Shown: positions 27,050 through 35,040 of the stretch, one piece after another
How positions within the stretch are numbered: position 1 is the stretch's first letter
Layout: every line of letters starts with the position of its first letter
Source of the DNA: Zavarzinella formosa DSM 19928
GTDB lineage: Bacteria; Planctomycetota; Planctomycetia; Gemmatales; Gemmataceae
Length of the DNA: 59,540 bases
Direction of reading: 5' to 3'
Assembly (NCBI RefSeq): GCF_000255705.1
Contig: NZ_JH636439.1
Coordinates: 1,189,666-1,249,205 of the forward strand
Notes under the pieces: model-generated
The model's database searches: none
The model's input: the letters and a program-made list of their open reading frames with translations, nothing else
Told to the model about the DNA's origin: nothing
Program-made: the position numbers and the translations under genes

Positions 27050-27595
27050 ATGAACGCTTCGATCCATCGACCACCCATGGAGGCCGTTTCGCTCCATCTC
27101 TTTTGCCGGCCCCTCCACCCGGAACTCTTCGAGACGCTCGCTACGCGGACGGTGCGAAAAGACGACTACAAACTGACCATCCGCATCACCCCGGAGGGGC
27201 ATGTCATCACTTGGGAGACGCCGGAACTGGTGCTGACGGAAATGACCGCCGCCCGCGGCCAGGATTTGCCCGACCGGGGCAGGGTGTGGCGTCACAAACT
27301 CCAAGGCGAACATTCGGATGCTTTTCGAGCCTCCACGATCATCAGTTATCAAATGAGTTCCCAGACGGAGGTTGTCTCCGCGAAGCTATTCCACCGACTG
27401 CATGATGAGTTGCTGACCGATGGCCAAAAACGGGGGTTTTTGCACCTGTTTTACCCCGGCCACCGTTTTGCCCTTTCACCGTTGGGATATGTCACGGCCG
27501 ACGCCCGGCCGGGGTGTCTGGTGGTCAATGCTTTTCACACTTTTCCGCAAGATCTGGCCATCATCCGGACGCAAACCTTGATTGAACGGGTCTGA
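27050..27595 (+). CDS. DUF2617 family protein
   Basis: A 181-residue soluble protein resembling the planctomycete DUF2617 family. Typical blocks are LFCRPLHPELFETLATRTV, the ITPEGHVITW strand, and the C-terminal VVNAFHTFPQDLAIIRTQTL. No signal peptide or membrane segment is visible, and the biochemical role of the family is unknown. An internal ATG at 27077 is an alternative start. It precedes nuoN by 88 bp on the same strand. Confidence 0.72.
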   Translation: MNASIHRPPMEAVSLHLFCRPLHPELFETLATRTVRKDDYKLTIRITPEGHVITWETPELVLTEMTAARGQDLPDRGRVWRHKLQGEHSDAFRASTIISYQMSSQTEVVSAKLFHRLHDELLTDGQKRGFLHLFYPGHRFALSPLGYVTADARPGCLVVNAFHTFPQDLAIIRTQTLIERV

Positions 27596-27683
27596 AACCG
27601 CGAGAAACGCGGGGATTGTTCGTCGGGATGGCCTCGCTTCCCTAAATCAACTGCTCGCGGGATGACTGTTTAGCGAGACTGGC

Positions 27684-29264
27684 ATGTTCCCAATTGCGGC
27701 GACGTTGGAGCGACTCACAGCCGACTTGACCCGCGATCTGTCTCTGTTCATCCCCGAACTCATCCTTTGCGGAACCATTCCCTTTCTATTGCTGTTGCGG
27801 CTGCTGTTTTCCACCAAAACCATCCCCCTTGCTCCGGTTGCCCTGGCGGCCGTCGGAACGGCATTAGTGTTCGCCCTGAGAACCGATCTGCCGACCCACG
27901 GGGGAACGGTCACCTTTGGCGGCATGCTGCTGATTGATCGTTTCGGTCTCTCCGTTCGCGTGGCCTTGCTGGCGTATTTGCTGTTGGCCATTCCGTTGGG
28001 GGTGTTGACCAAAATCCCGGACCGCGAGGACGCGGCCGACTTTTTCACGCTAATGATCGGAGCCACGATCGGGCTGATGCTGATGACATCGGCCCGTCAT
28101 TTATTGATGGTCTTCATCGCGGTCGAGATGGCCAGCGTTCCTTCTTATGCTCTCGCCGGTTTTCTCAAGGGGCGACGCCCCTCCAGCGAGGCGGCTCTGA
28201 AGTACGTTGTTTTCGGGGCCGCCGCTTCGGGGACGATGCTTTACGGCATTAGTCTGGTGGCGGGCACTTTCGGCACCGGGGACATGGAGGAGATCGCCGG
28301 GCAAATCAGCTATTCGAGAACCCAAATCTCGTTGTCGGCCTTTGCCGGGGTATTGCTCATTTTTGGCGGGATTCTCTTCAAACTCTCGGCCGTGCCGTTC
28401 CATTTCTGGTGCCCGGATGTGTTCACCGGAGCCGCCGCCGAAGTCGGGGCGTTTTTGTCGGTCGCGTCAAAAGCCGCTTCTTTGGCCCTCGCCGCCCGGT
28501 TGATTTACTATCTCGGGGGAACCGGAGTTTCCCATACGAATGCCTTGGCGGTCCTTTGGGCGATCATCGCCGGCGTCACCATGACTTGGGGGAACCTTGC
28601 GGCATTCGGACAAACGAACGTCAAAAGAATGCTCGCCTATTCGACCATCGCCCATGCCGGGTTGATGATGATGACGCTCACCGTGTTCGATTATCGAGCC
28701 GTGCCCCCGCTTGTGTATTACATCGCCAGTTATTTGTGCATGAATCTCGGGGCCTTCGCCGTGGTGGCGTTTGTCCGCAACCAAACTGGCTCCGAAGAAC
28801 TCGACACATTCGACGGGCTGGCCAAACGCTCTCCCGTGTTGGCCTTAAGCATGACGGTTTTCATGCTCAGTTTGCTGGGTTTGCCGCCCCTCGCCGGGTT
28901 TGCGGCCAAGTTTCAAGTGTTTGCCCACCTTTTTGAGAACGCGCATCGGTATCAACACGGTGAGATTGGCGTATTTTCGTGGCTTTACACCGGCTTGCTG
29001 GCGTTGGCCGCAATCAACACCGCCCTCAGCGCGGGGTATTATCTCGGGGTGGTTCGCCGCATGTTCCTCGACACGGGCGAAGAGGCGAAAGCCCCCCTGA
29101 GCGTTCCGTTCGGGGGCCGGGTGATTTTGAGTGTGTTGGTCGGAGGAGTGATCGCCTTGGGGGGCTGGTGGAACCCGTTGACGGAACAGGGAATCATGGC
29201 GGCGAAATCTTTCCAACATAAATCCGCCAAACAGAAGCGTTTGGAAATGAGCCAAGAACAATGA
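27684..29264 (+). CDS. nuoN: NADH-quinone oxidoreductase subunit N
   Basis: An antiporter-like subunit of respiratory complex I that takes part in proton pumping. The 526-residue protein has about 14 transmembrane helices. Family motifs include MVFIAVEMASVPSYALAGFL with the key glutamate, KLSAVPFHFWCPDVFTGA with the channel lysine, GNLAAFGQTNVKRMLAYSTI and LLGLPPLAGFAAKFQVF. No other nuo gene follows in the window; upstream lies DUF2617. The gene therefore appears cut off from the rest of a nuo cluster. It overlaps the next gene by 4 bp. Confidence 0.95.
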   Translation: MFPIAATLERLTADLTRDLSLFIPELILCGTIPFLLLLRLLFSTKTIPLAPVALAAVGTALVFALRTDLPTHGGTVTFGGMLLIDRFGLSVRVALLAYLLLAIPLGVLTKIPDREDAADFFTLMIGATIGLMLMTSARHLLMVFIAVEMASVPSYALAGFLKGRRPSSEAALKYVVFGAAASGTMLYGISLVAGTFGTGDMEEIAGQISYSRTQISLSAFAGVLLIFGGILFKLSAVPFHFWCPDVFTGAAAEVGAFLSVASKAASLALAARLIYYLGGTGVSHTNALAVLWAIIAGVTMTWGNLAAFGQTNVKRMLAYSTIAHAGLMMMTLTVFDYRAVPPLVYYIASYLCMNLGAFAVVAFVRNQTGSEELDTFDGLAKRSPVLALSMTVFMLSLLGLPPLAGFAAKFQVFAHLFENAHRYQHGEIGVFSWLYTGLLALAAINTALSAGYYLGVVRRMFLDTGEEAKAPLSVPFGGRVILSVLVGGVIALGGWWNPLTEQGIMAAKSFQHKSAKQKRLEMSQEQ

Positions 29265-29668
29265 CTTCGCCCCTTGATCCCGCCATGCTTCGAGAAACAT
29301 ATCGCCGAGAAGGGCTTTCCCTCCTCCAATACATCCGGCAGGCAACCCCCTACGCCGGGCGAGCCGACCGGCCGCTTGCGGAACGGGTGAGAAAGATGGC
29401 TGATGATGAAGGGCAACTGATGGAGGAAATGGCCGGTCAGTTGTCGGAAGCCCGCGTTGTGGTGCCGTCTCTTGGCGGTTTTCCGTCTGTCTACACGAAC
29501 TTCAATTACTTCGACGTGAGAAAGCTGCTTCCCTATTTGATCGCCGATCACACGAGACTGATCGATATTCTTCGGCAGGAAAAGCCGGAGTTGGTCGGAC
29601 TGCGAGCGGCCGAATTGCTGAAGCGGAAAGAAATCCATCTCGCTGAAATGAACTTGCTGGCGGGTTGA
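29261..29668 (+). CDS. Small helical protein coupled to nuoN
   Basis: A 135-residue protein whose ATG overlaps the nuoN stop (ATGA). It is predicted to be nearly all alpha-helical. Regularly spaced acidic residues and histidines (VRKMADDEGQLMEEMAGQL; YLIADHTRLIDILRQEK; KEIHLAEMNLLAG) suggest a four-helix, ferritin-like bundle, although a complete di-iron ExxH pair set is not evident. No signal peptide. Coupling suggests a role linked to complex I, such as assembly, but this is inference only. Confidence 0.68.
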   Translation: MTSPLDPAMLRETYRREGLSLLQYIRQATPYAGRADRPLAERVRKMADDEGQLMEEMAGQLSEARVVVPSLGGFPSVYTNFNYFDVRKLLPYLIADHTRLIDILRQEKPELVGLRAAELLKRKEIHLAEMNLLAG

Positions 29669-29678
29669 AAGAGGGCAA

Positions 29679-30482
29679 TCAGGGAGTGAGATGTTTCACG
29701 GCCGCCCGGAAATACTCGTTCTGCTCATTAACCAAGCCAAGTTGCGAAGCCCGGAGACGGGCCTCTTCGTGGGTGAGAAATTCAGCCGTCCGCAAATGCA
29801 AATACCAAACCGAGGCGGCGAAATTGCCATCCCGCGCGTAGACAAACACCGGGCGAGCCTCGGTGTCGCCGATCAACTGGTTGAACTCGTCAACGAACGC
29901 CTTGCCAAAACCTTCCGGCGTGATTTCCCAGCTCACGAACTTTAATTCCCTCTTCTCGGCCTGCCGTCTATCCGTCGTGTCGTCATCGGTGGGGGTTCGC
30001 AGGTAAACCACCGTCTTGTAGCCTTTGGATTTGAGCCAGTCCAAGCCCTCGATCTCAGGCCGCAATCCGGTGCTGACGCCGTCCTTCACCTTGGCAAATC
30101 CCGCGATGCCAACAGCGATTGGTTTTTGCGGCTTCAGAATGGCCGAAACCGGTGGATCCGGGTTGATCGACTCCTTCGCCTTCGGAGGAGGAGCCGAGGG
30201 GGCCGCACTGGAGGAATCGAAATACTCGGATTTGGATTTGGCCGCCGGTCCCATCGATTCGGGCAACAGCAACTCCGCACCCCCGCTGTTTGACCGGGCG
30301 CGGGGAACAGGCGGAAGCGGTGGCGGCGGGCTGTCCGGGAGATTCTGGGGCGGGATGGTGTAACCCGGACCGCCGGACCCGTAGCCGCGCGGCGGGGAAT
30401 CCCGATGACACAGCGAGCGACCACACCCGGTGAGCAACAGACTGCCGGTGAACATCGCAATCAGGGAGAGACGAACGCTCAT
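29679..30482 (-). CDS. Lipoprotein with degenerate dual-specificity phosphatase-like domain
   Basis: A 267-residue lipoprotein: MSVRLSLIAMFTGSLLLTGCG gives the lipobox, and GGAG six bases upstream supports the start at 30482. A Pro/Ser-rich linker (residues 30-115) leads to a domain like the DSP-PTPase/beta-lactamase-hydrolase group: GLRPEIEGLDWLKSKGYKTV then VVYLRTPTDDD. Where that group has HCxxGxxR, this protein reads VYARDGNFAASVW, so the catalytic Cys is Ala and the Arg is absent. It is probably a pseudophosphatase that binds something at the envelope. Confidence 0.75.
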   Translation of the reverse strand: MSVRLSLIAMFTGSLLLTGCGRSLCHRDSPPRGYGSGGPGYTIPPQNLPDSPPPPLPPVPRARSNSGGAELLLPESMGPAAKSKSEYFDSSSAAPSAPPPKAKESINPDPPVSAILKPQKPIAVGIAGFAKVKDGVSTGLRPEIEGLDWLKSKGYKTVVYLRTPTDDDTTDRRQAEKRELKFVSWEITPEGFGKAFVDEFNQLIGDTEARPVFVYARDGNFAASVWYLHLRTAEFLTHEEARLRASQLGLVNEQNEYFRAAVKHLTP

Positions 30483-30531
30483 GGGTTTCTCCGTGTCAGA
30501 ACGAACCATAAGCCATTGTAAAACGAACAAA

Positions 30532-30564
30532 CCCGTTTCGGGCTTGTCGAAGCCGCGAAACGGG
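30532..30564 (-). terminator. Terminator of the Clp N-domain gene
   Basis: CCCGTTTCG (30532-30540) pairs with CGAAACGGG (30556-30564). An inner GGCTT/AAGCC stem extends it, with one bulged base and a 4-base loop. Read on the minus strand, it starts 35 bp after the stop codon of the gene at 30599-31105 and is followed by TTTGTTCGTTTT. Confidence 0.72.
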
Positions 30565-30598
30565 CGAACACTTCCACGGATTGGGGGGATTTTGACGG

Positions 30599-31105
30599 TT
30601 AGACAGTTTGGGAGGCCACCCGGCGGGCCAGATCGGCCTCGGCGGCTCCCAACATCACCCGAAGGACCGAGGCCGAGTAACCGCTTTCACGAAAGCACGC
30701 GGCCACGCAACCATCATCCGCAAGAAGGGTCCAAAACAGATCCGAAGGTCGAATCAACTGCTGACGTTGCTCAACCGCCCGTCGTCCGGCGGCCCGAATG
30801 ATCTCAAGAGTGTTTGTCGAGCAAAATTCGCGGTGGAGCCGCACGAAGGGAATTTCATCAGATGGCTGGAAGAACAGCCTGCTGAACTGGCGGCGTAATT
30901 TCTCGGGCGTTGTTTCCAGTGATTCGCACCAAGTGGAAATCATGCCATCGGGTTCGGCCAGCATTCCCATGAAGAGATGCGGTGAACGAATGGTTTCCCA
31001 ACGAGTGTCGATGGTCGCCTGCACGGCGGCTTGAAGCATCCCTCGGGTGGCCGGGGCAAACTTTGTCTCGTCCAACGGACCGCCAAGCAGGAAGATATCA
31101 GTCAT
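30599..31105 (-). CDS. Stand-alone Clp N-domain (ClpA/ClpB N-repeat) protein
   Basis: A 168-residue protein made of two Clp N repeats and nothing else. Repeat one has FAPATRGMLQAAVQATIDTR then SPHLFMGMLAEPDGMIS. Repeat two has CSTNTLEIIRAAGRRAVEQR then RPSDLFWTLLADDGCVAACF. In ClpA, ClpB and ClpC this domain binds substrates and adaptors; here no ATPase module follows. It could act as an adaptor or decoy for a Clp ATPase encoded elsewhere. No signal peptide. The family match is good, the role inferred. Confidence 0.77.
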   Translation of the reverse strand: MTDIFLLGGPLDETKFAPATRGMLQAAVQATIDTRWETIRSPHLFMGMLAEPDGMISTWCESLETTPEKLRRQFSRLFFQPSDEIPFVRLHREFCSTNTLEIIRAAGRRAVEQRQQLIRPSDLFWTLLADDGCVAACFRESGYSASVLRVMLGAAEADLARRVASQTV

Positions 31106-31363
31106 GGAAGGCAGAAATCCGGTGGGGTACGACAGGGAGGTTTGTGCAGCGTATGCCAGATTTGGCGATTGTGCAAGCCATCCGGAGCCTTTCCGGCTTC
31201 CCGAAAGACAAGTTTCCGCTCAATCATCGTTCAAGTGTTTGTCCTGCAATAATTTTTAGGCGGGATGAGGATATCGATATTGGGGGTCACAAATGATGCA
31301 CCGCTGGTATGATGTCCCCTGATTCTTGAGGAAAACATTCAAGATGGCTTGGCTGAAGATCAT

Positions 31364-31388
31364 TGTTCGTGGAACACCGATGTATAAT
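31364..31388 (+). promoter_or_regulatory. Promoter and operator-like dyad of the 2-oxoacid dehydrogenase operon
   Basis: A perfect TATAAT is at 31383-31388, 35 bp before the E1 alpha start. Just upstream, TGTTC-GTG-GAACA (31364-31376) is a perfect dyad covering the -35 area, suggesting repressor control. The rest of 31106-31422 has a 10-bp self-complementary ATATCGATAT at 31271-31280 and no gene. Confidence 0.45.
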
Positions 31389-31422
31389 TCATTGCCAGAC
31401 ACCAGTTTCAGGAGGGTGGAGG

Positions 31423-32529
31423 ATGCCCGCCTCTGACATTCCCCCGAACCATCGAGACGATGAAGAACGATCTGTGGCGTATGGCGTCAAGCCATCTCGT
31501 TTCGTGGAGAGCGGCGGGGAAATCCTCGATGCGGAGCGTTGTCTCGAAATTTACCGTTTGATGGTGCGAACGCGGGCATTGGAAGAACGCACCATCAAAA
31601 TGTCCAAATCCGGCGAAGGGTACTTCTGGGTGGGCGGTCCTGGTGAAGAAGCCGTCAATGTTTGCCTCGGCTTGATGATTAAAAAAGGGCAAGGACCGGC
31701 GTTTGACTATCTCCATTTGCATTACCGCAACGCCGGGTTGTTGCTGGCGATGGGGATGCCGATGGTCGATCACATGCGGCAAATGGCGATGACCGCCACG
31801 GATCGTCATTCGATGGGCCGAAACTTTGTCGGTCATTACGCCATCGCCGCGTGGAATGTGGTGCCGGTGACAAGCGTCATCGAAGTGCAATACACGATGG
31901 CCATTGGCACGGCGATGGTCCAAAAGCGCTTTGAGAGCGACGGCGTGTCGGTGGCGGTTGGCGGCGATGCGGGAACCGCCCAAGGGGATTTTTCCAGTTG
32001 CATGATCTGGGCGTCGCGGCCGGGGCAGGAAGTTCCCGTGCTGATGCTGGTCACCAACAACGGTTACGGCATATCAACCCCGGCTCATACGCAGCATTCC
32101 GAGGAACACATCTCGGATCGGGCCACCCCCTTTGGAATCCGTTCGGACAATGTGAATGGCAACGACCCCGTGGCCACTTGGCGTGCCTTGGAGAGAGCCT
32201 TCAATTACTGCCGGCGCTCCCGGAGGCCGTATATGCTTGAAGCGGCGGTTTCACGGTTGCACGGTCATTCCTCATCCAGCGGGGCCGCCCGTGTGGGGGG
32301 CGAGCCGGATGTCGTGAAGATTTTTGAAGATCAATTGATCGGCTCGGGCATTCTGCATCGTGAACTGGCTGAGATGATCAGGCATGACGCGGCCGAGGAG
32401 GCTGATGCCGCCGCGGAGCAAGTGGCCACTGAACCGCGCCCGCTGCCATCAGATGTCGAAAAACACACATACGCGCCCAGTCCCGTGGATGCGATTTACC
32501 CCGATGATTACACCGGCCTGCCCCGATAG
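31423..32529 (+). CDS. 2-oxoacid dehydrogenase E1 component, alpha subunit
   Basis: The TPP-dependent decarboxylating subunit of a branched-chain 2-oxoacid or pyruvate dehydrogenase complex; 368 residues. The TPP motif runs GGDAGTAQGDFSSCMIWASR to VLMLVTNNGYGIST. The family blocks RTRALEERTIKMSKSGEG and RRPYMLEAAVSRLHGHSSSS are present. A strong GGAGGGTGGAGG precedes the start at 31423; an upstream frame from 31363 is less likely. It is first of three genes (E1 alpha, E1 beta, E2) with gaps of 39 and 36 bp. Sequence alone does not separate branched-chain from pyruvate specificity. Confidence 0.9.
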   Translation: MPASDIPPNHRDDEERSVAYGVKPSRFVESGGEILDAERCLEIYRLMVRTRALEERTIKMSKSGEGYFWVGGPGEEAVNVCLGLMIKKGQGPAFDYLHLHYRNAGLLLAMGMPMVDHMRQMAMTATDRHSMGRNFVGHYAIAAWNVVPVTSVIEVQYTMAIGTAMVQKRFESDGVSVAVGGDAGTAQGDFSSCMIWASRPGQEVPVLMLVTNNGYGISTPAHTQHSEEHISDRATPFGIRSDNVNGNDPVATWRALERAFNYCRRSRRPYMLEAAVSRLHGHSSSSGAARVGGEPDVVKIFEDQLIGSGILHRELAEMIRHDAAEEADAAAEQVATEPRPLPSDVEKHTYAPSPVDAIYPDDYTGLPR

Positions 32530-32568
32530 AATTTGATCGGGTCGGCTTCTCTTACCCGGTGCGGAATC

Positions 32569-33627
32569 ATGGCAACACTCGTCCAGGCCGTCCGGTTGGC
32601 CCTTCATTACGGGGAGACCCATTTGGGGGTGACTGACATCTTCGGCGAAGATGTCGGCCCGCCTCTCGGGGGCGTCTTCACAGCCACCCAAGGCTTGAAA
32701 ACGGCTTGGAACACCCCTCTCGATGAACGTGGAATCGTCGGCGCGGCGATGGGCCTCGCCTTGGCCGGGGCCAAGCCTGTCTTCGAGATTCAATTCTGTG
32801 ATTATGCCTTCAACATGATCGATATGTTGAAAGTCGCCGGAAATCTCCGCTGGTCGAGCGCCGGGGCCTATGAAATGCCCATCGTGATGATGGTCCCCAC
32901 CGGCGCCGGCATCCGGGGAAGCATCTACCACTCGCATTCTTACGAAAGCCAGGCCACCCGGCTGGCGGGTTGGAAGATCGCCATGCCGTCGGATGCCCTT
33001 GACGCTTATGGCCTCATGCTCTCGGCCATCGTCGATCCCAACCCGGTGATGGTGTTGCTGCCGAAAGCCCTCCTTCGGGTGAAAGGCGACAAACTAATAC
33101 CCGGCGAACCAAGCGATCCGGCCGAACTGAGCCGCCGCATTGACGCTCCGGTGGGGGATCGCAGCAATTGGCAGCCGGACTGGCCGGACGTCCGCGAATA
33201 TTTCGTTCCGTTCGGCTCGGGCGAATTGATGAGAGAGGGGCCGACGGCCACTGTCTTGAGTTACGGCCGTCTTCTGCCGGTTTGTGTTCAGGTGGCCGAT
33301 GAATTGCGACAATCGCACGGCATCGAGTGTGATGTGATCGACCTGCGAAGCCTGTTCCCTTACGACTGGCCGATGATCGCCCGAAGCGTTCGCAAAACCG
33401 GTCGCGTGATGATCGTCAATGAAGACACCGAAGTGACCAATTTTGGCGAACACCTTCTTCGCCGGATTGTCGAGGAACATTTTTACGATTTGCTGGTCCG
33501 GCCCCGGTTAGTCCAGGGAAAGCATTTGCCGGGAATCGGACTGAATCCTGTTTATGAAAGCAATAGCGTGCCGCAGCCCGACCACATTCGGTCGGCCCTG
33601 CTTGCCCTTGCCACGGACCCGGCATAA
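32569..33627 (+). CDS. 2-oxoacid dehydrogenase E1 component, beta subunit
   Basis: A transketolase-like beta subunit that completes the E1 active site. The 352-residue protein starts MATLVQAVRLALHYG. Family motifs are VTDIFGEDVGPPLGGVFTAT, NTPLDERGIVGAAMGLALAG, the loop PTGAGIRGSIYHSHSYE, and the C-terminal VIDLRSLFPYDWPMIARSVR. The linker at about residues 175-205 is longer than usual. An upstream in-frame start at 32533 is possible but would sit in the spacer after E1 alpha. Second gene of the operon. Confidence 0.92.
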   Translation: MATLVQAVRLALHYGETHLGVTDIFGEDVGPPLGGVFTATQGLKTAWNTPLDERGIVGAAMGLALAGAKPVFEIQFCDYAFNMIDMLKVAGNLRWSSAGAYEMPIVMMVPTGAGIRGSIYHSHSYESQATRLAGWKIAMPSDALDAYGLMLSAIVDPNPVMVLLPKALLRVKGDKLIPGEPSDPAELSRRIDAPVGDRSNWQPDWPDVREYFVPFGSGELMREGPTATVLSYGRLLPVCVQVADELRQSHGIECDVIDLRSLFPYDWPMIARSVRKTGRVMIVNEDTEVTNFGEHLLRRIVEEHFYDLLVRPRLVQGKHLPGIGLNPVYESNSVPQPDHIRSALLALATDPA

Positions 33628-33663
33628 CCCAGAACAGACAACCGCCAAACGTGGAGCATTCTC

Positions 33664-34902
33664 ATGGACTTCCCGCTTCCCGAATTGGGCGAAGGCGTTT
33701 ACGAGGCCGAGTTGGTCCGTTGGCTGGTGGCGATTGGCGACACCGTCAAACGCAGCCAGCCTCTCTTGGAAGTGATGACGGACAAGGCCACGATGGAGGT
33801 GCCGTCTCCTTTTGCCGGAAAAATCACCCGGCTGAGCGGCGAACCGGGGCAGAAACTCAAAGTCGGCGACGCGGTGTTGGGTTACGAATTGATCGGCGCG
33901 AAACCGGAACCCGTTCGCATCTCCGAAGGCAACGGGGGAACGGTCTTTAGTCCTCTGGCCCCGGTGGCGGCCGTCAGTCAATCCAACGGTCATTCGCCAC
34001 GGGCTGAAAATCATCTGCCGGTCGCGGCTCCCTCGGTGCGGCATCTGGCCCGCAAACTCGGCATTGATCTGGGAATGGTTCGCGGGAGCGGTCCAAGTGG
34101 TCGCATTCTCATTGATGACCTGACGCCGTTGATTAACAGACCGGTGGAGAATTCCGTGAAGACGGCGTCTCCAACCCCCAAACTCGATGTTGGCCGGCCC
34201 GGAACACGGATCAAACTCGCCGGGCTTCGCCGGCGAATCGCCCATCATCTTGTGGATGCGATCAGACGCATTCCGCATTATTCCTACATGGATGAATGCG
34301 ATGTGACCGACATGGTCCGGCTTCGTCAATCCCTGCGTGATCCGTGCGCGAAAGCAGGGGTGAAGCTCACCTATCTTGCGTTTGTCATCAAGGCCGTCAC
34401 GCTGGGTCTGAAGGAAGTGCCATTCGTCAACGCTTCCTTGGATGACGATGCGGAAGAGATCGTTCTGCATGATCGTTACAACGTGGGAATTGCCGTGGCG
34501 ACACCCACGGGGTTGGTCGTTCCGGTGATTCATGACGCGGACAAGAAAGATGTGTTTGCAATCGCCAAGGAAATCGAAAAGCTCAGCACGGATGCCAAAA
34601 ACGGCAAGATTCGGCTGGAAGACCTGAAGGGTGGGACATTCACCGTCACCTCCATCGGGAACATCGGCGGGTTGATCTCCACGCCGATCATCAACCACCC
34701 CGAGGTGGGCATCATCGGCATCGGCAAAGTGGTGAAACGCCCCGTCTACGACGAACATGACCAACTTCGACCCTCCGAGATCATGTATCTCTCGTTTTCC
34801 TTCGATCACCGTGTCGTTGACGGGTCGGTCGGGGCGACATTCGGTAACGTCGTCAAACGCCACTTGGAAAACCCGGCGACAATGTTGATTCCAGTCGAAT
34901 GA
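33664..34902 (+). CDS. 2-oxoacid dehydrogenase E2 component (dihydrolipoamide acyltransferase)
   Basis: A 412-residue acyltransferase core. It has one N-terminal lipoyl domain with the modified lysine in MTDKATMEVPSP (residues about 38-49), an E1/E3-binding domain (APSVRHLARKLGIDLGMVRG) and the catalytic domain ending in SFDHRVVDGSVGATF with the HxxxD active site. It transfers the acyl group from lipoyl to CoA. No E3 (dihydrolipoamide dehydrogenase) gene is in the window, so E3 is probably shared with another complex. Confidence 0.93.
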   Translation: MDFPLPELGEGVYEAELVRWLVAIGDTVKRSQPLLEVMTDKATMEVPSPFAGKITRLSGEPGQKLKVGDAVLGYELIGAKPEPVRISEGNGGTVFSPLAPVAAVSQSNGHSPRAENHLPVAAPSVRHLARKLGIDLGMVRGSGPSGRILIDDLTPLINRPVENSVKTASPTPKLDVGRPGTRIKLAGLRRRIAHHLVDAIRRIPHYSYMDECDVTDMVRLRQSLRDPCAKAGVKLTYLAFVIKAVTLGLKEVPFVNASLDDDAEEIVLHDRYNVGIAVATPTGLVVPVIHDADKKDVFAIAKEIEKLSTDAKNGKIRLEDLKGGTFTVTSIGNIGGLISTPIINHPEVGIIGIGKVVKRPVYDEHDQLRPSEIMYLSFSFDHRVVDGSVGATFGNVVKRHLENPATMLIPVE

Positions 34903-35040
34903 AATCGCAAATGATGTGGGATGTGAATTCCCATTGAGATGGAAAGATTGTTGTCGAAGCCATCCAATAGCGGTTAGAAACGCAGGGCGAATCCTGAATT
35001 CAACCGTGTTGGTAAATCCCGACGCACGGCACTCTTTCTC

